This document shows positions 31,643 through 38,715 of a stretch of DNA of 64,000 nucleotides, piece by piece. Under the pieces are notes generated by a model, which saw only the letters and a program-made list of their open reading frames with translations, was not told where the DNA came from and ran no database searches. The stretch covers positions 1 to 64,000 of the forward strand of contig NZ_BAGD01000132.1 in NCBI RefSeq assembly GCF_000308635.1, given 5' to 3'. Position 1 is the first letter of the stretch; every line of letters begins with the position of its first letter. Origin of the DNA: Nocardia otitidiscaviarum NBRC 14405. GTDB taxonomy: Bacteria > Actinomycetota > Actinomycetes > Mycobacteriales > Mycobacteriaceae. Position numbers and translations under genes: made by a program.

Positions 31643-32997
31643 GCTCCGATCAGGGCCTGGCCGCAGACGCGAACCACGTTGCCGCTCACGGCGTTCGAGG
31701 CCGGGGACGCGAAGTAGGCGATGGTCTCGGCCACGTCCACGGTCTGGCCGCCTTGCAGCAGCGAGGACAGCAGGCGGCCCGCCTCGCGGGTACCCAGCGG
31801 AATGGCGGCGGTCATGGCGGTCTCGATGAAGCCCGGGGCCACCGCGTTGATGGTGATGCCCTTCTCGGCCAGCTTCGGGGCCTCGGCGTTCACCATGCCG
31901 ATGACACCGGCCTTGGAGGCGCCGTAGTTGGTCTGGCCGCGGTTGCCCGCGATACCGGCGATGGAGGACACGTCGATCACGCGGCCGCCCTCCTTGAGCG
32001 CGCCCTTGGCGACCAGGCCCTCGGTAATGCGGTGCGGGGCGGCCAGATTCACGTTGATGACCGAGTTCCAGCGGCCCTCGTCCATATTCGCGAGCAGCTT
32101 GTCGCGGGTGATGCCGGCGTTGTGCACGATGATGTCGACGCCGCCGAAGCGCTCGGTGGCGAACTCGGCGATCTTCTCGGCGGCGTCCGGGGAGGTGACG
32201 TCGAGGGCCAGGGCGGTGCCGCCGACCTTGTTGGCGGTCTCGGCCAGCGCCTCACCGGCGGCGGGGATATCGGCCACGATCACGGTCGCGCCGTCGCGCG
32301 CGAACACCTCGGCGATGGTCGCGCCGATACCGCGGGCGGCGCCGGTGACCACGGCGACCTTGCCGTCCAGGGGCTTGTCCCAGGAGGCGGGGGCGGTGGA
32401 ATCGTCCTTGCCGACCCGGAAGACCTGGCCGTCGACGAAGGCCGACTTGGCCGAGAGGATGAAGCGCAGGGTGGACTCCAGCCCGGTGGCGGCGGCCGCG
32501 GCCTCCGGGTGCAGGTACACCAGGTTGCAGGTGGCGCCGCGCAGCAGTTCCTTGCCGACCGAGCGGGTGAAGCCCTCGAGCGCGCGCTGGGCGATCTGCT
32601 CGTCCACGGACGCGGACAACTCGGGGGTGGTGCCGACCACGAGCACGCGGCCGGAGGGAGCGATGCTGCGCATGGCGGGCTGGAAGAACTCGAACAGCCG
32701 CTCGAGCTCCTCGATGGTGCGGATGCCGGTGGCGTCGAAGACCAGCGCGCCGAACTTCACGCCCGGCGACACCGAATCCACGAAGGTGTAGTCCGACAGC
32801 AGGTTCCGCACGGCGTCGGCGACGCGGCCCTTGCCGCCGACGAGCACCGGACCCGGGAGCGCGGGCTCACCGGCGCGGTAGCGGCGCAGGGTCTCCGGCT
32901 GCGGCAGACCCAGCTTGTTCGCCAGGAACGCGCCGGGGGCGGAGTGGATGAACGATCCGTACAGGTTGGGAGCGCCCTTGCTCTTGCTGGCAGCCAC
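31639..32997 (-). CDS. fabG4: High-molecular-weight 3-oxoacyl reductase FabG4
   Basis: 452 residues, twice the size of ordinary FabG. The N-terminal 190 or so residues form a flavodoxin-like, non-catalytic domain. The C-terminal SDR domain starts at KVAVVTGAARGIGATIAEVF, the cofactor loop. The catalytic Ser-Tyr-Lys is in VIDVSSIAGIAG and TNYGASKAGVIG. It reduces 3-oxoacyl-CoA with NADH by analogy with Rv0242c. GTG 32997. It heads the fabG4-htdX unit; the promoter region with a TetR operator is shared with divergent fadA2. Confidence 0.95.
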   Translation of the reverse strand: MAASKSKGAPNLYGSFIHSAPGAFLANKLGLPQPETLRRYRAGEPALPGPVLVGGKGRVADAVRNLLSDYTFVDSVSPGVKFGALVFDATGIRTIEELERLFEFFQPAMRSIAPSGRVLVVGTTPELSASVDEQIAQRALEGFTRSVGKELLRGATCNLVYLHPEAAAAATGLESTLRFILSAKSAFVDGQVFRVGKDDSTAPASWDKPLDGKVAVVTGAARGIGATIAEVFARDGATVIVADIPAAGEALAETANKVGGTALALDVTSPDAAEKIAEFATERFGGVDIIVHNAGITRDKLLANMDEGRWNSVINVNLAAPHRITEGLVAKGALKEGGRVIDVSSIAGIAGNRGQTNYGASKAGVIGMVNAEAPKLAEKGITINAVAPGFIETAMTAAIPLGTREAGRLLSSLLQGGQTVDVAETIAYFASPASNAVSGNVVRVCGQALIGA

Positions 32998-33073
32998 TGG
33001 TTCCTACCTTCTCTTCTCGTCGGTGCCCGGAAGCGATGTCGCGCACATGGGCGGGGTACGGTGTCGACAATGA

Positions 33074-33091
33074 ACTTACTCCAGAGTAAGT
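33074..33091. promoter_or_regulatory. Operator in the fabG4/fadA2 divergent promoter
   Basis: ACTTACTCCAGAGTAAGT has 8-bp arms perfectly palindromic around a CA centre. It lies 77 bp from the fabG4 start and 68 bp from the fadA2 start, so one bound dimer could control both directions. The same half-sites and spacing occur before the TetR gene at 29895. Confidence 0.75.
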
Positions 33092-33159
33092 TTAATGTAA
33101 ACCAGGCCCGGTCTCGCTGACCGGGCATGCCGGACCCCGACGAGACACTGGAGACTCGA

Positions 33160-34482
33160 GTGACCACCAAAGCCCGTTCGGCGAAGGCCGCGGCCAAGAA
33201 CACCAAGCAGGCGCGCCCCGTCGCCATCCTCGGCGGCAACCGCATTCCGTTCGCCCGCTCCGACGGCAAGTACGCGCACGCCTCCAACCAGGACATGTTC
33301 ACCGCGGCGCTGGACGGACTGGTCGCCCGGTACGGCCTGCAGGGCGAGCGCCTCGGCATGGTCGTCGGCGGTGCGGTGCTCAAGCGCGTCGGCGAGCACG
33401 GCATGATCCGCGAGAGCGTGCTCGGCTCCACCCTGTCCCCCTATACCCCCGCCCACGACCTGCAGCTCGCCTGCGGCACCGGCCTGCAGTCCATCGTGAC
33501 CGTCGGCGACGGCATCGCGCTGGGCCGCATCGAGTCCGGCATCGGCGGCGGCACCGACACCACCTCCGACGCGCCGATCGGCGTCAGCGAATCCATGCGC
33601 GAGTGGATGCTCGACGCCAACCGCGCCCGCAAGAACTCCGACTACGTGAAGTTGGTCGGCCGCCTGCGCCCGTCCATGGTCGGCATCGAAATTCCGCGCA
33701 ACGCCGAACCGCGCACCGGACTGTCCATGGGTGAGCACGCCGCCATCACCGCCAAGGAATTCGGCATCGCCCGCGAGGCGCAGGACGAGCTGGCCTACCT
33801 GTCGCACAAGAACATGGCAGCCGCCTACGACCGCGGCTTCTTCGACGACCTGGTCACCCCGTTCCTCGGGCTGACCCGCGACGACAACCTGCGACCCGGC
33901 TCGACCATCGAGAAGCTGTCCACCCTGAAGCCGGTCTTCGGCGTGAAGCTGGGCGACGCCACCATGACCGCGGGCAACTCCACCCCGCTCACCGACGGCG
34001 CGTCCGCGGTGCTGCTCGGCTCCGAGGAGTGGGCCGCCGCGCACAACCTGAAGCCGCTTGCCTACCTGGTGGATTCGGAGGTCGCGGCCGTCGACTACAT
34101 CCACGGGCCGGACGGTCTGCTCATGGCCCCCACCTACGCGGTGCCGCGCATGCTGGCGCGCAACGGGCTGAAGTTGCAGGACTTCGACTACTACGAGATC
34201 CACGAGGCGTTCGCCTCCGTGGTGCTCGCCACCCTGCAGGCGTGGGAGTCCGACCAGTACTGCAAGGAGCGGCTGGGCCTGGACGGTGCGCTGGGGCCGA
34301 TCGACCGCACCAAGCTGAACGTGAACGGTTCCTCGCTGGCGGCCGGCCACCCGTTCGCCGCGACCGGCGGACGCATCATCGCGCAGACCGCCAAGCTGCT
34401 GGAGGAGAAGGGCGGGGGCCGGGCGCTCGTCTCCATCTGCGCGGCGGGCGGCCAGGGTGTGGTCGCGATCGTCGAGCGGTAA
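33160..34482 (+). CDS. fadA2: Acetyl-CoA acyltransferase (thiolase) FadA2
   Basis: 440 residues. The nucleophilic Cys is in DLQLACGTGLQS. The other catalytic residues are the His in YEIHEAFASVVLA, the His in NGSSLAAGHPFAATGG, and the Cys in SICAAGGQGV. The long central insert and sequence match Rv0243. It performs thiolysis (or condensation) of 3-oxoacyl-CoA. GTG 33160 is chosen because GGAG lies six bases upstream; ATG 33127 would add 11 residues. It is divergent from fabG4 and shares the TetR operator. A perfect 36-bp palindromic terminator follows. Confidence 0.95.
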   Translation: MTTKARSAKAAAKNTKQARPVAILGGNRIPFARSDGKYAHASNQDMFTAALDGLVARYGLQGERLGMVVGGAVLKRVGEHGMIRESVLGSTLSPYTPAHDLQLACGTGLQSIVTVGDGIALGRIESGIGGGTDTTSDAPIGVSESMREWMLDANRARKNSDYVKLVGRLRPSMVGIEIPRNAEPRTGLSMGEHAAITAKEFGIAREAQDELAYLSHKNMAAAYDRGFFDDLVTPFLGLTRDDNLRPGSTIEKLSTLKPVFGVKLGDATMTAGNSTPLTDGASAVLLGSEEWAAAHNLKPLAYLVDSEVAAVDYIHGPDGLLMAPTYAVPRMLARNGLKLQDFDYYEIHEAFASVVLATLQAWESDQYCKERLGLDGALGPIDRTKLNVNGSSLAAGHPFAATGGRIIAQTAKLLEEKGGGRALVSICAAGGQGVVAIVER

Positions 34483-34497
34483 CCAGATCCGAATGCG

Positions 34498-34533
34498 CGA
34501 GCGGCCCCGGTCCGATCGGACCGGGGCCGCTCG
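34498..34533. terminator. Bidirectional terminator, 36-bp perfect palindrome
   Basis: Arms of 18 bp (34498-34515 and 34516-34533) are perfectly complementary, centred on GATC, between the convergent fadA2 and ADP-ribosylglycohydrolase genes. Confidence 0.8.
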
Positions 34534-34574
34534 GCGCATGTTCGGGACCTGCTGCCGCGGTGCGGGATTCGCGG

Positions 34575-35906
34575 TCAGTGGGCTAGCAGGGTGAGGGTGC
34601 GGGTGGCGAGGTCGGTGATGTGGGGGTCGCAGTAGCCGGCTACGGAGCTGTGCACGCGGTCTTGGAGGGGGGCGGTCCAGTGGGTGGGGATGGCGTGGGC
34701 GCCGGTGAGGATGCCCGCCACCGAGCCCGCGGTGGCGGTGGTGGAGTCGGTATCCCAGCCGCCCTGCACGGTGAGGGCGATGGTACGGGTGAAATCGCCT
34801 TCGCCCCAGAGCAGTCCGGCGCTGATCAGGCAGGCGTTGCCGATGGCGTGCACCCAGTTGTAGTGGCCGTGGCGGGCGTGGATGGCGGCCACGGCCTGGT
34901 TCCAGGTCAGGTCGCGGGCACGATCGTCGGCCACCTCGGCGAGCGCCACCGCGAGGCGGGAGCCCGCTGGGACGACGGCCTGCGCGGCCGCCAGGGCGGT
35001 CTCCGGATCGGGGGCGATGAAGGCGGCGGCGGTGAGCGCGGCGGCCCAGCTCGCGGCCCAGACGCCGTTGCCGGTGTGCGACAGCGAGGCATCGCGGGCG
35101 GCCAGGGCGGCGGCGCGGGCCGGTTCGCCGGGGCAGACGTAACCGTAGATGTCGGCGCGGATCAGCGCGCCTATCCACTCGCGGTAGGGATTTCGGTGGG
35201 TGGCGGTCGCGGGCGGCAGGTAGCCGTCGATGAGGTTGCGGTAGGCGACGCGTTCGGCGGTGTAGGTCTGCAGGAACGGGAGATGTTCCAGCCACAGCGC
35301 CGCCACATGGTCGGGGGTGAACTCGGTGCCGTGCCGTTCGATCAGGTGCAGGCCGAGAATGGTGTAGTCGATATCGTCGTCACGCGGGCAGCCCGCGATA
35401 TTGCCGAGCGTGGATTCCCGCCAGGTCCAATGCAATTCGTACCCATCCGGCATCGGCTCCCGCACCGGGACATAGTCGCGCAGCGGATACCTGCCGATCG
35501 GCTCCAGATAGTCGCGGATATGTCGTGGCGTCCAGACGAATCCGTTCTCCAGCGGCTTGCCGAGCGTGCAGCCGACACAGCGGCCCAGCCATCCGCCACG
35601 CACCCGGTCCGACAGCTCGGCGACCGATACCGCGGGCGCGGGCGCGACCACCGCGGGCTCCGGCTCGCGCGGATCCTCCCACTCCGTGTACGGCCACTCC
35701 GGCACCCGCTCGGCGGCCTCGATGCGGTCCAGCAGCCGCCAGCACGCCGCCGGAACCGGCCGCTGGGTGTCGGTGAGTTCGAGCATCTCCTGCTCGAACT
35801 CGTCCACCGCCCAACCGGATTCGTGTCGCTGATGCCATTCGTAGTGCAGCAGGGCGCGCGGATCGGCCTCATGGTGACCGAAGAACGCGGTCTGGATCGG
35901 ATTCAC
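34575..35906 (-). CDS. ADP-ribosylglycohydrolase-family protein
   Basis: 443 residues. An unrecognised, Glu/Trp-rich N-terminal region of about 95 residues precedes the all-helical ARH domain. ARH landmarks are VRGGWLGRCVGCTLGKPLEN, the metal-binding PRDDDIDYTILGL, and GGWDTDSTTATAGSVAG with the second Mg2+/ADP-ribose site. These enzymes remove ADP-ribose from proteins, nucleic acids or small molecules; the target is unknown. The GTG start overlaps the stop of the upstream unknown gene (GTGA), so they are cotranslated and probably work together. Confidence 0.9.
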   Translation of the reverse strand: MNPIQTAFFGHHEADPRALLHYEWHQRHESGWAVDEFEQEMLELTDTQRPVPAACWRLLDRIEAAERVPEWPYTEWEDPREPEPAVVAPAPAVSVAELSDRVRGGWLGRCVGCTLGKPLENGFVWTPRHIRDYLEPIGRYPLRDYVPVREPMPDGYELHWTWRESTLGNIAGCPRDDDIDYTILGLHLIERHGTEFTPDHVAALWLEHLPFLQTYTAERVAYRNLIDGYLPPATATHRNPYREWIGALIRADIYGYVCPGEPARAAALAARDASLSHTGNGVWAASWAAALTAAAFIAPDPETALAAAQAVVPAGSRLAVALAEVADDRARDLTWNQAVAAIHARHGHYNWVHAIGNACLISAGLLWGEGDFTRTIALTVQGGWDTDSTTATAGSVAGILTGAHAIPTHWTAPLQDRVHSSVAGYCDPHITDLATRTLTLLAH

Positions 35907-36520
35907 AGCACCGCTTTCGCGGCGGCCAGCACCTCCGACAGCAGCGGCAGCGATTCATCGCGCTGGGGTGCGCGCGCCCACCACCGACCCTCGTGGGTGT
36001 GGCGGCCGAAACCGGTCGGCAGGATGACATTGCTGCGGTGGGGCCCGATATCCACGCTGTTGCGCTCCAACTGTTCGATGCATTCCACCGTGGGGTACCC
36101 ATCGAAGACCGCGAGGAACGTCCGGCGCGGCGGTTTCTCGCGCACCAGCACCGGTCCGGGGATGCCACGCACCGTCAGCTCACCGAGTATCAACGCCCCC
36201 AACGGTTCCGGGGTGTTCAGCGCCGCGACGGTGTCGACGAGGGGTAGCACCACGAACCCCGGCGTGGTCACGTGGACATGCGGCAGGCCGAACAGGGAGC
36301 GGTACACATGCGCCCAGTCCTGCGGGGTGGTCAGTTCCTCCAACCGCACTATCCACACACCTCGATGCTCGAAATACTGCACAACGACGGCATTGTCGAT
36401 CGTCGGCGCGAGGCCGACGAATCCAGTGAAGACCCCGTCCCGTTCGGTCGCCACGGGTTTGGGTGAATCGTTCGCAAACAGTGTTCGATCCGCAGCTGGT
36501 TCGTACCGACCGGTGCGCAT
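35903..36520 (-). CDS. Hypothetical protein, paralog of the 3028-3477 product
   Basis: About 205 residues from ATG 36520; the start is uncertain, as no candidate has a Shine-Dalgarno and GTG 36454 or ATG 36658 are possible. The C-terminal 150 residues parallel the protein at 3028-3477: QDWAHVYRSLFGLP, TTPGFVVLPLVD, RTFLAVFDG, VDIGPHRSNVILPTGFG, EGRWWARAP and ESLPLLS. The extra N-terminal part contains FTGFVGLAPTIDNAVV. No family is recognised. It overlaps the ADP-ribosylglycohydrolase gene by 4 bp, the best clue to its context. It is divergent from the universal stress protein gene. Confidence 0.75.
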   Translation of the reverse strand: MRTGRYEPAADRTLFANDSPKPVATERDGVFTGFVGLAPTIDNAVVVQYFEHRGVWIVRLEELTTPQDWAHVYRSLFGLPHVHVTTPGFVVLPLVDTVAALNTPEPLGALILGELTVRGIPGPVLVREKPPRRTFLAVFDGYPTVECIEQLERNSVDIGPHRSNVILPTGFGRHTHEGRWWARAPQRDESLPLLSEVLAAAKAVL

Positions 36521-36656
36521 GCGCGAACGTGCCGGTAACACCCCGAACACGGGAACGACGCGAGACGGTGTCGCCCACCGCCGTCCTTGCGGGTGAACCG
36601 GCGCGTCGCGGGGTACCCTCGAGGCAGGGACCAACGCTCCTACCAGGAGGTTCGTC

Positions 36657-37139
36657 ATGCCGTGCGACCTGATGCTGATTGCCTACGACGGCTCCGAGAA
36701 CGCCCGGCGGGCCGTCGAATACGCGGGCCGCTTCCTCACCGCAAACCGCGCCGTCGTGCTCACCGCCTGGGAGCCCATGGTGCGCCAGGCCGCGCGGCTG
36801 TCCGGTATCTCCGGCGTCCTGCAGCCGGAGTGGGTGACCGACGAGGAGATCGAGGACGTCGCCTACACCGACGCCAAGAACATCAATGCCGAGGGCGCGA
36901 AACTGGCCGGACTGGCCGGGCTCAACGCCGAGGCGCGGACCGTGGAGTGCACCACCACCATCTGGAACGCCATCGTGGACGTGGCCGACGACCTGGACGT
37001 GGACATCATCGTGGCGGGCACGCGCGGCGCCACCGGCATCCGGGCGCTGCTGCACTCCAGCGTGGCCGACGCCGTGCTCAAACACTGCCACCGGCCGGTC
37101 CTGCTGGTACCGCCCGGCCGGGACCCGAAGGATCACTGA
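36657..37139 (+). CDS. Universal stress protein (UspA family)
   Basis: 160 residues, single domain. The start LMLIAYDGSENARRAVEYAG and the end VAGTRGATGIRALLHSSVAD with PVLLVPPG are the Usp pattern. The ATP-binding motif is slightly altered: the usual G-2x-G-9x-G(S/T) ends HSS rather than GS, so ATP binding is uncertain. ATG 36657 has GGAGG at good spacing. Cytoplasmic stress-response role by family only. Confidence 0.92.
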   Translation: MPCDLMLIAYDGSENARRAVEYAGRFLTANRAVVLTAWEPMVRQAARLSGISGVLQPEWVTDEEIEDVAYTDAKNINAEGAKLAGLAGLNAEARTVECTTTIWNAIVDVADDLDVDIIVAGTRGATGIRALLHSSVADAVLKHCHRPVLLVPPGRDPKDH

Positions 37140-37277
37140 TCCCGCGCCGTGGAATCGCCGCCCGCGCCCGTGCAGGCGGCGCCGGGAACCGCCCCGATCC
37201 GGGATTTCGGGGCACGCTGAGACCTTCGTCGCTCCGCCGCCGCGCGGCCGCGGGACCGGACTATGGTCGGAAAGATC

Positions 37278-38366
37278 ATGGACGGATTCCTGCTCGCGAC
37301 TCCCGGGGCGGTCCTGCGGACCGCCGGTGTGCGCGCCGCCCTCGATACCGCCGAGGGCGCGGCGGCGGCACTGCGGGACGGGGCGGAACTGGTGGTCGGC
37401 GCGCTCGCCTTCGACCCGCGGCGACCGGCCGCCCTGGCGGTACCCGAGCGCTCCGCGTACACCGCCGGGCCGTGGCGGCCCGCCGCGCTGCCGGAACTGC
37501 CGCCGGTCCGGGTCGTCACCGAAATACCCAGTGCGGCAGAGCATGTGGCGCGGGTGACCAAACTGGTCGAACAGCTCGCGGATCCGGGGCAACCGCTGCG
37601 CAAGGTGGTGGCGGCCCGCTCGCTCATCGCGGCGGCGGAGTCGCCATTGGAACCGGAAGTCATTGCGGCGCATCTTATTACACGACACCCGAATGCGAAC
37701 GTATTCGCCGTCGATCTGGGCCCGGCCGGGCGCGACGGCGAAGCGCTCATCGGCGCCACCCCCGAGGTGCTGGTCGCCCGGCACGGCCGCACGGTCACGC
37801 TGCGCCCCCTGGCCGGAACGCTGCCGCGGCGACCCGACCCGGCCGACGATGCCGCCCAGGCCCGGGAATTGCTGGCCAGCACCAAGAACCGCGACGAGCA
37901 CGCCTTCGTGATCGAGTGGATTCGCGAGCGGCTCACGCCCGTCTGCGCCGAACTCACCGTTCCGGACGGGCCGGAGATCATCGGCACCGCCGAGGTCTGG
38001 CACCTGGCCACCCCGATCACCGGGCGGCTGCGCGACGCGGACGTCACGGCCCTCGACCTCGCCGTCCTGCTGCACCCCACCCCCGCCGTCTGCGGCACCC
38101 CGACCGACCTCGCGCTCGACGCCATCACCGAACTCGAGGAGGATCGCGGGTTCTACGGCGGCGCGGTCGGCTGGTGCGACGCCCACGGCGACGGCGAGTG
38201 GGTGGTCGCCATCCGCTGCGCCGAACTGTCCGCCGACGGCCGGGCGCTGCGTGCCTTCGGCGGCGGCGGGATCGTCGCCGCCTCCGACCCGCGCGCCGAA
38301 CTCGACGAAACCAGCGCGAAGCTGCGCACCTTCCTGGGTGGGCTGCGCTGCGAGCTTCCCACCTAG
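37278..38366 (+). CDS. Isochorismate synthase (EntC/MenF family)
   Basis: 362 residues. The chorismate-utilising core includes LRKVVAARSLI, NVFAVDLGPAGRDGEALIGA with TPEVLVAR, LRPLAGTLPRR, STKNRDEHAFVI, VWHLATPITGRL and LHPTPAVCGTPTDLA with the Mg2+-binding glutamates. It converts chorismate to isochorismate for menaquinone or a siderophore. No other menaquinone or siderophore gene is nearby, so the pathway is open; Rv3215 EntC is the nearest M. tuberculosis relative by memory. ATG 37278 is preferred over 37263 (five codons earlier). Confidence 0.9.
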   Translation: MDGFLLATPGAVLRTAGVRAALDTAEGAAAALRDGAELVVGALAFDPRRPAALAVPERSAYTAGPWRPAALPELPPVRVVTEIPSAAEHVARVTKLVEQLADPGQPLRKVVAARSLIAAAESPLEPEVIAAHLITRHPNANVFAVDLGPAGRDGEALIGATPEVLVARHGRTVTLRPLAGTLPRRPDPADDAAQARELLASTKNRDEHAFVIEWIRERLTPVCAELTVPDGPEIIGTAEVWHLATPITGRLRDADVTALDLAVLLHPTPAVCGTPTDLALDAITELEEDRGFYGGAVGWCDAHGDGEWVVAIRCAELSADGRALRAFGGGGIVAASDPRAELDETSAKLRTFLGGLRCELPT

Positions 38367-38544
38367 CACCGCCGGATCGGCGCCGTTCCCGCCATCAGCC
38401 CTGTGACCTGGGACTCATCCGGAGACGACCGCGCGCGGAACCGCCCACAACCGGGCTACCGGTACGTACATGTCTGCCTCCCCGCCATCGACCTGCTAGG
38501 TTGGCTCTCCAGTTACGCATGCGTCGATGTATGGGAGTACCGCG

Positions 38545-38715
38545 ATGAAGTTTGCCGTCCCTGGTGTAGCGAGCGCTGCCGGTGGAGCCCTGCTCGGACT
38601 GGTCGCCGTGCTGCTGGTGACGATGGCGGCGAGCCAGAACTCACGCCCGGACATCGACCGCAGCGGAGATGCCTCGAGCTCGCTGCTCAACAACGTCGAG
38701 TACGGCGCACGCTGA
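38545..38715 (+). CDS. DUF2613 small membrane/secreted protein (Rv0236A-like)
   Basis: 56 residues. One hydrophobic helix near the N-terminus (about 8-29) could be an uncleaved anchor or signal peptide. A short polar tail follows (SRPDIDRSGDASSSLLNNVE). ATG 38545 has GGAG seven bases upstream. Its 3' end overlaps the aftD start by 47 bp, the same arrangement as Rv0236A beside aftD in M. tuberculosis. The tight coupling suggests an accessory role for AftD, but none is proven. Confidence 0.88.
   Translation: MKFAVPGVASAAGGALLGLVAVLLVTMAASQNSRPDIDRSGDASSSLLNNVEYGAR

Noticed and set aside
37278..38366. Isochorismate synthase as part of a siderophore cluster
   Set aside because: No NRPS, salicylate or transport genes lie within the window; a housekeeping or menaquinone role is at least as likely.
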